This document shows, piece by piece, positions 1-5,725 of a stretch of DNA of 6,658 nt (the first letter of the stretch is position 1; each line of letters starts with the position of its first letter). This DNA is from Acidobacteriaceae bacterium (GTDB taxonomy: Bacteria > Acidobacteriota > Terriglobia > Terriglobales > Acidobacteriaceae), in NCBI GenBank assembly GCA_003140785.1, contig PLKY01000061.1, forward strand, positions 14,340 to 20,997, in the 5' to 3' direction. The translations under genes and the position numbers were made by a program. Under the pieces are notes generated by a model. The model made no database searches. It was not told the DNA's origin and was given only the letters and a program-made list of their open reading frames with translations.

Positions 1-771
1 TTCAACGTGCCGTCGGAGGTCAACAGCATACTCTCAAACAATGCGAGCCTCGTGGACGAGATTCTGGCAAGCGATCCGGCTCTCGCCGGTAACTATGAAG
101 CGATCCTGGCTGCTCTGATCGCCTCCGGCGCATTGACTGGCACAGTATTCAATAGTCCGTTTGCCGTTTTCGGAGGGGGACTGACAGAAACAGGACTGGA
201 TTTCAGCGGGGTAAGCGTCAACATGCTGCTCAATTCCTCAGACGCCCGATCTCTCAATCAGCTTGAGTTGCGTGTGCTGGACCAGGAAGATGCGACAGTC
301 CGCAGTGGAGAGCGGTACCCCATCATGACTTCAAGCTTTGCGAGTTTGGGAAGCAGCTCCTCGTCGTCCAGTACGATCCCTCAAGTGCAGTACGAGGATT
401 TGGGATTGACACTGAAGGTGAGACCACACATAGGCCTCGATAATGACGTTTCGTTAAATCTGGATCTAAAACTCTCGTCACTCGAAGGCGCGAGTCTCAA
501 TGGCATTCCAATACTCACAAGCAGGCAATATATGGGTGTCGTTTCGCTTCGTCTCGGAGACAGCGCGCTCATTGTCAGCGATTTGTCGAAACAGGAATCG
601 CTCGAACTCACAGGAGTTCCGGGACTAGGCGACATCCCAGGACTCAGCGGTGCGACGAACCGGCAGGACACGAAAGACATCATGGAACTGGCGATTATGA
701 TTACACCGCATGTAATCCGCCGGGGGCATCAAGAGACTGTCGGACCGATGCTGCTGCTGCCGCAAGACTGA
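1..771 (+). CDS. Secretin (type II/III secretion or type IV pilus outer-membrane channel), C-terminal part
   Basis: The reading frame is open from the first base, so the gene starts outside the window; 256 residues are visible, ending at TGA 769-771. Secretins form the multimeric outer-membrane gate of type II/III secretion systems and type IV pili. Visible secretin signatures are VQYEDLGLTLKVRPHI (about residues 129-144), the segment IPILTSRQ (169-176), a strand-rich region, then GVPGLGDIPGLSG (205-217) and the terminal strand ELAIMITPHVIRR. These match the conserved beta-barrel core of the secretin family. A Ser-rich linker (about 111-124, seven consecutive Ser) lies just before the YEDLG motif. 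The N-terminal ring domains lie outside the view, so GspD-like and PilQ-like assignments cannot be separated. A tail of about 15 residues after the last strand shows no pilotin-binding domain. The family is confident; the specific system is not. Confidence 0.88.
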   Translation, partial: FNVPSEVNSILSNNASLVDEILASDPALAGNYEAILAALIASGALTGTVFNSPFAVFGGGLTETGLDFSGVSVNMLLNSSDARSLNQLELRVLDQEDATVRSGERYPIMTSSFASLGSSSSSSSTIPQVQYEDLGLTLKVRPHIGLDNDVSLNLDLKLSSLEGASLNGIPILTSRQYMGVVSLRLGDSALIVSDLSKQESLELTGVPGLGDIPGLSGATNRQDTKDIMELAIMITPHVIRRGHQETVGPMLLLPQD

Positions 772-782
772 CCCGCAGGCGT

Positions 783-798
783 CAAAGAGCGGGCTTTG
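783..798 (+). terminator. Weak hairpin after the secretin gene, possible terminator
   Basis: CAAAG (783-787) and CTTTG (794-798) can pair around the loop AGCGGG, 11 bases after the secretin stop codon. The stem is only five pairs and no T-run follows, so it is at best a weak or Rho-assisted terminator. Its position is the main argument. Confidence 0.2.
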
Positions 799-909
799 CC
801 ATGACAGGAAGGAGTCCTTCGCCGTTTGCGCTTGAACGGCTGGCGTATCGTCCGCGAACTTGACTTGAGCCAAGCCGCTGTCAGAGGCAACCTGCGTCGT
901 GCCGGTCCC

Positions 910-1181
910 TCAGGGTTGATTGACTTTGCTCGCCCCTTGTTCTGCGTCTTCCAATGGTGCAAGGTATCTTTGCAGCACCAGCTTAAGTTCGCGTGCTCCA
1001 ATCTCTCGGTGTTTCGCGGTGCCGTGCAGCGCCAATGGCAGCAAAGCAGGAAGAAGCGGCTCGCGCGCCTGAACAATGCGCGCAACGCGTTGCATCAATT
1101 GTGCATGCAGCGCGTGGACGCGTGCGGTATTGTTCGCAGACGAATGCGCCTGATGCCCTTTCCATCCTCCTCGGCGGCCAT
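910..1181 (-). pseudogene. Possible small frameshifted gene of unknown function
   Basis: From ATG at 1181-1179 the minus strand reads MAAEEDGKG and then soon runs to a stop. The neighbouring frame, entered about 9 codons in, continues without a stop to TGA at 912-910. It gives an Ala/Leu/Arg/His-rich, probably helical stretch that includes HALHAQLMQRVARIVQ and GARELKLVLQRYLAPLED. One additional G in the GGG run (about 1157-1159) would join the two into a 90-residue protein. No family is recognised and no signal peptide is visible. AAGGA sits directly against the ATG, too close for a normal ribosome binding site. The gene would converge on the secretin gene and diverge from the response regulator with only about 33 bp between starts. 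It may be a decayed gene, a sequencing error in a real gene, or chance. Confidence 0.25.
1082..1093. repeat. Perfect 12-bp palindrome GCAACGCGTTGC
   Basis: The 12 bases read identically on both strands, and symmetry stops at 1081/1094. It lies about 120 bp upstream of the response regulator start, so it could be a dimeric-repressor operator. It also lies inside the possible minus-strand gene. No functional support beyond the symmetry. Confidence 0.25.
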
Positions 1182-1214
1182 TCCTTGATCGAATGCGCCA
1201 TACTTAGGGACAAT

Positions 1215-1949
1215 ATGAACCAGGCACTCCAAGAGCAGAAGTCAATGGAAAGCAAAGACAACTACAGAGTCCTGGTTGTAGATGACGATATAGAGTTGTG
1301 CCGGATGATGAAGGAATACTTTGCAAGGGTCGGCTATGAGGTTGAATCCGCCCATGATGGATGCAGTGGCTTGTGCCGCGCTCTCGGTGGGAAGTACGAC
1401 CTGATCATCTTAGATGGAATGTTACCGGCCCTGGACGGACTTGAGGTATTGCGGCAGTTACGCCGGCGCAGCTCCATTCCGATCATCATGCTAACGGCTC
1501 GTACTCAAGGGACAGATCGCGTCATGGGTCTCGACAGCGGGGCAGATGATTATCTGCCGAAACCTTTTCTCCCCGAGGAACTCTTTGCCCGAATTCGAGC
1601 GGTAATGCGCCGATGGAAAGGCGGTTCGCTTGCCCAGGCTGAGTTGTACCACTTCGGGCCTCTTGAATTGAACGTAGCGGCTCAGAGCGCCTGGTATGGA
1701 GCCGAACCGCTAGATTTGACGGGCACCGAATTTCAGATTCTTGAGGTGCTGGTGCGCGCATCAGGGCGCGCCGTTTCACGCGATGAGATCTCGGCCGTTC
1801 TCTACCAACGCGAGTCCAGCCCATTTGAGCGGAGCGTCGACGTACATATGAGCCACCTGCGCAAGAAGCTGGACAGCAAAGGATTGGCGCAAATTATTAC
1901 GGTTCGCGGAGTCGGCTATGTGCTCAGCGAAGGAACAAATGAACAATGA
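1215..1949 (+). CDS. OmpR/CpxR-family response regulator
   Basis: A DNA-binding response regulator of two-component signalling, phosphorylated on Asp by its partner kinase. Numbered from ATG 1215 (244 aa), the receiver domain spans about 17-130 with acidic pocket DDD (23-25), phospho-acceptor D67 in LIILDGMLP, switch T94 in IIMLTAR and K116 in YLPKPF. The C-terminal winged helix (about 150-240) shows LTGTEFQILEVL, a recognition-helix segment RSVDVHMSHLRKKLD and the wing RGVGYVLS. The start at 1215 has AGGGA at 1206-1210 (4-nt spacing). ATG 1245 (AAGAG at 1231-1235) is an equally good alternative giving 234 aa, closer to the usual family length. The stop overlaps the kinase start (ATGA), so the pair is an operon. 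The sequence style and kinase partner are CpxR/CpxA-like. Its targets are not proven, but a CpxR-like box lies at 4113-4137. Confidence 0.95.
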   Translation: MNQALQEQKSMESKDNYRVLVVDDDIELCRMMKEYFARVGYEVESAHDGCSGLCRALGGKYDLIILDGMLPALDGLEVLRQLRRRSSIPIIMLTARTQGTDRVMGLDSGADDYLPKPFLPEELFARIRAVMRRWKGGSLAQAELYHFGPLELNVAAQSAWYGAEPLDLTGTEFQILEVLVRASGRAVSRDEISAVLYQRESSPFERSVDVHMSHLRKKLDSKGLAQIITVRGVGYVLSEGTNEQ

Positions 1950-3256
1950 AGTCTCTCCGCTTTCGCATCCTGGTCATTTTTGTTGTCGTCTTCCTCTGTT
2001 CCTCCTTTGCGACATGGAGAATATCCGATTACATCGCGCGCCAAGTAGCCGGCGATTTTTTTGAAGGCTCGACGCGCTTGGAACTGCAGCAAGCGCGCAG
2101 AGCTTTTGAGACTGGGGGAAGCTCCGCACTGAAGCAGTGTCTTACCGAGATAGATTCGGCGCTGCGCGGAACTCGTTACTTACTGGACGCTCGCGGACGG
2201 GATCTTGTATCCGGCACTGACCGTAGCCAAGTGCTATCCGCGGAATCGTTCTCTCGAGGCCGCCCTTACATGATCGATGGTCGGTTCCTCATCGTAATGG
2301 CGTCCGCAGACCGGAAGTATCATTTGGTCCTTATCGCTCCTCCCCCGGTTGCTCCAGTGCGTTTCATCCCATATTTTGTTTTGCTGACACTTGCTATCGC
2401 GTTCCTGGGTTGGTTTCTGTCGATTGGCATCGTATCACCTCTGCATCGTGTCGCCGCCGCTGTCGAGCAATTTGGCAAAGGGGATCTCAAGGCGCGAGTA
2501 CGGTCGAAACGGCAAGACGAAATCGGCGACCTGGGGAACCTATTTGATCGTATGGCTGACCGTATTGAGACTCTGCTTACCGCGGAGAGACGGCTGCTAC
2601 AGGATGTTTCCCATGAACTGCGCTCGCCGCTCGCGCGCCTCAGTTTTGCCGCCGAACTGATGAAAGGGACCACCAATCCAGATGAGGCGCTTGGTCGAAT
2701 GCGCCGGGAAATCATACGACTTTCGCAGCTCATCGATAATCTCCTTGAGGTTACCCGCATGGAAGGAGACCCCTCGTCGCGCGAAACGCAACGCTTCTCT
2801 TTCGCCTCACTGCTGCAAGAAGTTCTAAGAGACTGTGCATTTGAAGCCGAAGCCCGGAGTATTGAGATCACGAGTCGGATGGATGGCGCCCTGGACATGG
2901 AAGGAAATCCGGAGCTAATACGGCGTGCGATGGAAAACGTATTGCGCAATGCGATCCGTTTCTCTCCAGAACAATCCCGCATTCAGTCGGAAGTTGAACG
3001 AGAAGCCCACGGAATTGTTCTTATCATCAGCGATTCAGGTCCCGCCGTTCCGGAAGAACTCTTGACCAGAATTTTTGATCCCTTCGTGTGTGCCAATGAA
3101 TCCCGTGATAGTTCCTCAGGAGGAGGAGTCGGGCTGGGTCTTTCAATTGCCCGCAGAGCTGTGCTTTTGCATCACGGTACCATCAGTGCCAAAAACCTTC
3201 AGCCCGGATTGCAGGTGACGATCAACCTGCCAACAGGGATTACTGACGTACACTGA
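1946..3256 (+). CDS. CpxA-like membrane sensor histidine kinase
   Basis: 436-aa inner-membrane kinase that should sense a periplasmic signal and phosphorylate the regulator encoded just upstream. Order: short cytoplasmic start; TM1 (about 8-25, LVIFVVVFLCSS); periplasmic sensor of roughly 115 residues with no recognised fold; TM2 (about 141-162, IPYFVLLTLAIAFLGWFLSIGI); HAMP (about 163-215, with DEIGDLGNLFDRMADRI); HisKA H-box LLQDVSHELRSPLARL with phospho-His H223; ATPase domain with N-box ENVLRNAIRFSP (N331, N335), G1 box DSGPAVPEE (363-371), IFDPF (377-381) and G2 box GGGVGLGLSIARR (392-404). The G1 box has Ala at the usual second Gly of DxGPG. All other catalytic motifs are intact. Start ATG 1946 overlaps the regulator stop, with AAGGAA at 1930-1935. 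The QDVSHELRSPLARL H-box is typical of CpxA-type kinases; the stimulus cannot be read from sequence. Confidence 0.95.
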   Translation: MKSLRFRILVIFVVVFLCSSFATWRISDYIARQVAGDFFEGSTRLELQQARRAFETGGSSALKQCLTEIDSALRGTRYLLDARGRDLVSGTDRSQVLSAESFSRGRPYMIDGRFLIVMASADRKYHLVLIAPPPVAPVRFIPYFVLLTLAIAFLGWFLSIGIVSPLHRVAAAVEQFGKGDLKARVRSKRQDEIGDLGNLFDRMADRIETLLTAERRLLQDVSHELRSPLARLSFAAELMKGTTNPDEALGRMRREIIRLSQLIDNLLEVTRMEGDPSSRETQRFSFASLLQEVLRDCAFEAEARSIEITSRMDGALDMEGNPELIRRAMENVLRNAIRFSPEQSRIQSEVEREAHGIVLIISDSGPAVPEELLTRIFDPFVCANESRDSSSGGGVGLGLSIARRAVLLHHGTISAKNLQPGLQVTINLPTGITDVH

Positions 3257-3428
3257 ACACCAGCATCGGTGTGCTGTGCTGGATCTTGTGCATTGATGCC
3301 ACTTATCGCAGCTCCCGAACTCAGGGTCAGCTCATGAGCTCCTCAGCGGCCCCGCGATACCGCGAGCAACACCTCTCGGATTACTTAGATTATGGGTATA
3401 ACATGGTAGCCTCCCGAGTTTTCACAGA
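3257..3428. other. Intergenic spacer after the kinase gene
   Basis: No gene is seen. CCAGCA (3260-3265) can pair with TGCTGG (3277-3282) a few bases after the kinase stop; there is no T-run, so terminator function is doubtful. A perfect 12-bp palindrome AGCTCATGAGCT lies at 3329-3340. CGCG-ATAC-CGCG follows near 3356-3367. The right end runs into the RHS relic. Confidence 0.5.
3329..3340. repeat. Perfect 12-bp palindrome AGCTCATGAGCT
   Basis: Fully symmetric 12-mer in the spacer downstream of the kinase gene; the symmetry does not extend further. It could be a protein-binding site or chance. Confidence 0.25.
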
Positions 3429-3593
3429 TGGACTGTAGCGATCGCCTCGGTAGAGATGAACGTTGGGTGTCGTGCCGGTCTTGGCGAGCAAGTTGCCGAA
3501 GGCGTCGCACTCGTAGCTGTCAGTGACCTGGCCGGCGGAGTTTGCCAGCAGGCGCACCGTGCCCCGGTCGTCGTAGGTCTTGACGATGGTGTT
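3429..3593 (-). pseudogene. RHS/YD-repeat protein fragment
   Basis: About 55 codons on the minus strand read as a typical RHS-repeat core: KTYDDRGTVRLLANSAGQ, then DSYECDAFGNLLAKTG, then TTPNVHLYRGDRYSP. RHS proteins are large cell-surface or secreted YD-repeat shells, often toxin carriers, in which YD-type motifs and DAFGNLL-like stretches recur, with the RG(D/E)xYxP stretch just before the RARYY-type core end. Here similarity stops after YSPS, where the expected LGLYYLRARYY continuation is missing, and it has no upstream part beyond NTIVK. The piece is far too short to be functional and has no start codon of its own. It ends almost exactly where the opposite-strand permease relic begins, which implies a past rearrangement. 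Confidence 0.8.
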
Positions 3594-3814
3594 GCGGGAG
3601 AGTCTATGGGTACTTATCGGCGGTCTCACCGCCGGCATTCCTCTGATATTTTTGGCGGTGCGCCCGCTAAAATCGATGCTGTACCAGTTGTCGCGACCCG
3701 GCGAGCTTTGTCATTGCGATTGGAGTCATGATTCTGGTTGCCGAGTGTGCTGCCCTGGTTCCCGCGCGCCGCGCTGCTTCCGTTGAACCGATGTGCGCAT
3801 TGCGATCGGAGTAA
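3586..3814 (+). pseudogene. C-terminal relic of a MacB/FtsX-type (ADOP-like) ABC permease, frameshifted
   Basis: The first frame reads MVLRESLWVLIGGLTAG, then IPLIFLAVRPLKSMLYQLSRP. This matches the penultimate membrane segment and the following (S)MLYGLSP-type loop at the C-terminus of MacB-like permeases. After about 3697-3706 the match continues in the next frame as FVIAIGVMILVAECAALVP, followed by ARRAASVEPMCALRSE and TAA 3812-3814. That is the last membrane helix and the PARRAsrvdPmxALRxE tail of this family. Thus there is one frameshift, and only about 75 of the several hundred residues remain. Acidobacteria carry many such duplicated permeases, which makes a paralogous source plausible. 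The fragment is not expected to be made or to work. Confidence 0.75.
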
Positions 3815-4112
3815 TGAAAAGCGATGGTGAAGTGTCGAAGTGTCCACTTCTACGCTGGTTGGTCGGACCGCGCGGCGTCGCTCTCAGCAACGATGGCATG
3901 GAGCAGGCATGGGCGTGGGAGTAGGGGACCTCAATTGCGATGGTCATCTCGACAGCTGACGGAGCTCCTCGTTTTTCTCGAGTCACGAAATCTGAAATCT
4001 GGCAGAATGAATCGCTTCGCATGAGTATATTTGCTCCTTGAATGCGCTTCTACAAGGAACTCGTGCTTCGATCTCGTCGCGAAGCTCAAGCAGACAATCA
4101 GGAGTGCGACAA
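3815..4112. other. 298-bp stretch without a recognisable gene
   Basis: Frames are open in places on both strands but none resembles a known protein or has a credible start. A perfect 8-bp tandem repeat GAAGTGTC lies at 3829-3844, its second copy also able to fold on CACTTC (3845-3850). Two potential stems lie near the right end: TCCTTG 4035-4040 with CAAGGA 4053-4058, and GCTTCG 4065-4070 with CGAAGC 4080-4085. The remaining sequence is probably decayed coding DNA beyond the permease relic. Confidence 0.5.
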
Positions 4113-4137
4113 GTAACGAATTGTAAAGAATTGTAAC
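4113..4137 (+). promoter_or_regulatory. Tandem CpxR-like box (three 10-bp-phased direct repeats)
   Basis: GTAAC (4113-4117), GTAAA (4123-4127) and GTAAC (4133-4137) are separated by two identical GAATT spacers, giving an exact 10-bp period. The known CpxR recognition element is GTAAA-N5-GTAAA. The pair 4123-4137 matches it at 9 of 10 defined bases, and 4113-4127 does so equally. Direct repeats spaced one helical turn are how OmpR-family dimers bind. The site lies 177 bp before the Ser-rich gene, and the window encodes a CpxR/CpxA-like pair. I see no convincing -35/-10 just downstream; TTGTAA (4121-4126 or 4131-4136) could be an overlapped -35 but lacks a good -10. That this regulator binds here is inference. 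Confidence 0.55.
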
Positions 4138-4142
4138 GATAG

Positions 4143-4290
4143 CTGGGCAGTTCTTGCCCAGGTACGAAAGATACCTCGTTCGTATTGCCGATTTCATCGC
4201 GACGGTACACAATCTCGTCCATAATGATGGACGACTCCCGGAGAGGACCGCAGCGCGAGGTGTCCTCATGCCTCTTAGGCCGCTCCGGAG
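4143..4290 (+). other. Hairpin-dense leader upstream of the Ser-rich gene
   Basis: Between the tandem box and the ribosome binding site, perfect inverted repeats follow one another. They are CTGGGCA/TGCCCAG (4143-4149/4155-4161, 5-nt loop), TACGAA/TTCGTA (4163-4168/4179-4184), TCGTCCAT/ATGGACGA (4215-4222/4227-4234, 4-nt loop), GAGGAC/GTCCTC (4243-4248/4262-4267), and the palindrome CTCCGGAG (4283-4290). By rough reckoning, chance would give about one such stem of six or more pairs with a short loop in this length. None is followed by a T-run, so terminators are unlikely. The arrangement suggests a structured 5' untranslated region or small RNA. No known riboswitch family is recognised. Confidence 0.4.
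4215..4234 (+). repeat. 8-bp perfect stem with AATG tetraloop
   Basis: TCGTCCAT and ATGGACGA flank AATG, making the strongest single hairpin in the leader, 80 bases before the start codon of the Ser-rich gene. It may be an RNA control element or a DNA operator. Confidence 0.4.
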
Positions 4291-4314
4291 AAATCGCCAA
4301 AGAAAGGACCCTAT

Positions 4315-4983
4315 ATGTCAATTTCCGGAATCTCAGGTAGCTCCCTGTTCTCCGAGCTCAGCACCTCCTCGGTTTCATCGAGCTCCAACACAACGAGCCA
4401 AAGCTCGTTTCAGAGCGCGCTCAAAGACCTCATGACAGCGATTCAGTCCGGCGACACGACGGATGCAAAGAAGTATCTAGCCCAAGTCGAACAGCTGACG
4501 CCGAGTAATGCCAGTTCCAACAGTCCGCTGGGACAGTTCATTTCCAGCGTGTCTTCGGCTCTCCAGAACAATGACATCTCGTCGGCGCAGTCGGCCCTAA
4601 CGATCTTGCAGAGTGAACGGCCTCAAGGCCCTCCACCTCCTTCGGCTGATTCCTCAAGCGGCAAGGCGAGCGAAGTTGCACAGGACATCATGAGCCTGTT
4701 CAACTCGATCAGCTCGGGCGACGTCAGCTCGGCGAAATCAGCCTACAACAGTCTGACCAGCCTTCTTTCCGGAGATAACACGGCGAGCAGCGCGTCGACC
4801 GGTTCGACTTCGAGCACATCCTCAAGCACAGCCGTTACGAGCTCCAGTGCCAACTCGTTCTCGAGTCTGCTGAATTCGATCGGATCGGCGCTGAACTCAG
4901 GCGACATCAGCTCGGCGCAGACCGCCATGAACAACTTCCTCCAGACCCTTTCGAAGGGCTCTCTGGTCAACACTACGGCGTAG
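4315..4983 (+). CDS. Ser-rich four-repeat protein of unknown function
   Basis: 222 aa, about one third Ser, with no signal peptide or membrane segment visible. ATG 4315 is supported by a strong AGAAAGGA at 4301-4308 (6-nt spacing). After the N-terminal MSISGISGSS there are four related, probably helix-turn-helix-hairpin units: about 32-61 (ALKDLMTAIQSGDTTDAKKY), 72-100 (SSALQNNDISSAQSAL), 122-153 (FNSISSGDVSSAKSAYNSL) and 181-213 (IGSALNSGDISSAQTAM). The core is A/S-L/I-x-S/N-G/N-D-x-S-S-A-x-x-A. Units are separated by low-complexity linkers: poly-Pro PPPP at 106-109, and a Ser/Thr stretch at 155-180. Similar short proteins with an MSIS start and (S)GD(L/I)SxAQxA units occur in soil bacteria, but I know of no assigned function. 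It is preceded by a CpxR-like box and structured leader, so envelope-stress control is possible. Nothing shows whether it is secreted. Confidence 0.8.
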   Translation: MSISGISGSSLFSELSTSSVSSSSNTTSQSSFQSALKDLMTAIQSGDTTDAKKYLAQVEQLTPSNASSNSPLGQFISSVSSALQNNDISSAQSALTILQSERPQGPPPPSADSSSGKASEVAQDIMSLFNSISSGDVSSAKSAYNSLTSLLSGDNTASSASTGSTSSTSSSTAVTSSSANSFSSLLNSIGSALNSGDISSAQTAMNNFLQTLSKGSLVNTTA

Positions 4984-5200
4984 CCGCACGAGCAATCGGC
5001 CGTATCGGATTTGGACAATGCGTGACGGCGTGAAGCATCCATCTCCGTGACGACCGCCATGGCGAAGCAGCGGTGAAGCGACTCCGCGCCGTCGTCAGAA
5101 ATCGCAAGAAGCGGGCGTTCGTTCGGCGACAAGTCTTGCATCGATTGCCCGAAATCGAATCGTTCCGAATAGGAGACCTGGGCCGCCGGGCTTTCGGAGA
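4984..5200. other. Spacer between Ser-rich gene and IS110 remnant
   Basis: No intact gene is recognised. A minus-strand frame starting near 5141 (MQDLSPNERPLLAISDD) looks moderately gene-like, but it runs on antisense through the Ser-rich gene and matches nothing I know. No clear terminator follows the Ser-rich stop. The left end of the IS110 element should lie here, but IS110 elements usually lack long inverted repeats, so the boundary cannot be seen. Confidence 0.4.
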
Positions 5201-5724
5201 GAGAAGTTACGATTTTTGGGTTTGGATGTCCATGCCGAAACGATAGCTGTCGCAGTAGCCGAACCGGACGGCGAGGTTCGCAGCTTGGGAACGATTGCCA
5301 ACCGCGAAGATTCGATCCGCAAGTTCATACGCAAGCTTGGATCGCCCGAACATCTGCGGGCCTACTATGAAGCTGGCCCGACGGGCTTCGTACTCTACTG
5401 GCAGCTGACGCAGCTGGGAGTAAAGTGCGATGTGATTGCGCCATCGTTCCGAAGAAGCCGGGAGATCGCGTCAAGACCGATCGGCGGGATGCGTTGAAGC
5501 TGGCGCGCAGTCACCGCTTCGGTGATCTGACGGCGGTATGGGTACCGGATGAAGGTTCGGAAGCATTACGCGATCTAGTCTGGACGCGTGAGGCGGCCAA
5601 GCAGGATCAGTTGCGCGCGCGGCACCGGCTGACCAAGTTCCTTCTGCGTACGGGCCGACGTCCTCCGCTGGGAGTGAAGGCGTGGACGGAACGTCATGCG
5701 GAGTGGCTCCAGCAGGTCCGCTAA
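5201..5724 (+). pseudogene. IS110-family transposase, frameshifted and truncated
   Basis: IS110 transposases use a RuvC-like DEDD domain followed by a C-terminal Transposase_20 domain. The first frame reads EKLRFLGLDVHAETIAVAVA and reaches CDVIAPS near 5445. Similarity resumes in another frame from 5446 as VPKKPGDRVKTDRRDALKLA and continues to TERHAEWLQQVR with TAA 5722-5724. Catalytic residues are still visible: D at 5225-5227, E in YEAGPTG at 5369-5371, and DD of TDRRD at 5479-5481 and 5488-5490. The shift is best explained by loss of 1 or 4 bases, because one Leu-type codon expected before VPKK is missing. A native ATG is not evident; TTG 5216 is the only nearby start. The whole C-terminal half is gone, replaced at 5722-5726 by sequence of another transposase, so the element is dead. 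Confidence 0.88.
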
Positions 5725-5725
5725 T

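Larger units (their letters stand above)
772..1214. other. 443-bp gap between secretin and response regulator, no secure gene
   Basis: No intact recognisable gene lies here. The plus-strand frame of the response regulator stays open back to about 993, but that extension is Cys/Arg/Ala-rich, shows no receiver-domain similarity, and precedes the natural start of the domain, so I treat it as non-coding. On the minus strand a frame with gene-like composition runs through 910-1181 and is listed separately as a possible frameshifted gene. A perfect 12-bp palindrome lies at 1082-1093. Any promoter for the two-component operon should lie in the right-hand part, but I see no convincing -35/-10 pair. 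Confidence 0.6.

Noticed and set aside
700..716. Inverted repeat ATTACA-CCGCA-TGTAAT
   Set aside because: It falls within conserved secretin codons (ITPHVI), so the symmetry is explained by coding constraint.
993..1214. Plus-strand in-frame extension of the response regulator (about 74 extra residues)
   Set aside because: The extension has no domain similarity, is Cys/Arg/Ala-rich, and lies before a normal receiver start with a ribosome binding site at 1206-1210.
2320..2982. Long minus-strand open frame opposite the histidine kinase
   Set aside because: Arg/Ser-rich composition typical of an antisense shadow of a GC-rich gene; the plus strand has all kinase motifs.
4113..4137. Reading the GTAAC/GTAAA repeats as a CRISPR array or replication iterons
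   Set aside because: Units of 10 bp with 5-bp identical spacers and no DnaA boxes or replication gene nearby; an OmpR-family binding site fits better.
3931..4321. Minus-strand frames of about 112 codons over the leader region
   Set aside because: No recognisable motifs, mutually overlapping in different frames, and no plausible start signals; better explained by the hairpin-rich non-coding leader.
4743..5141. Long minus-strand frame antisense to the Ser-rich gene (starts MQDLSPNERP)
   Set aside because: Most of it is the reverse reading of Ser codons in a well-supported gene; no family match and no clear ribosome binding site.
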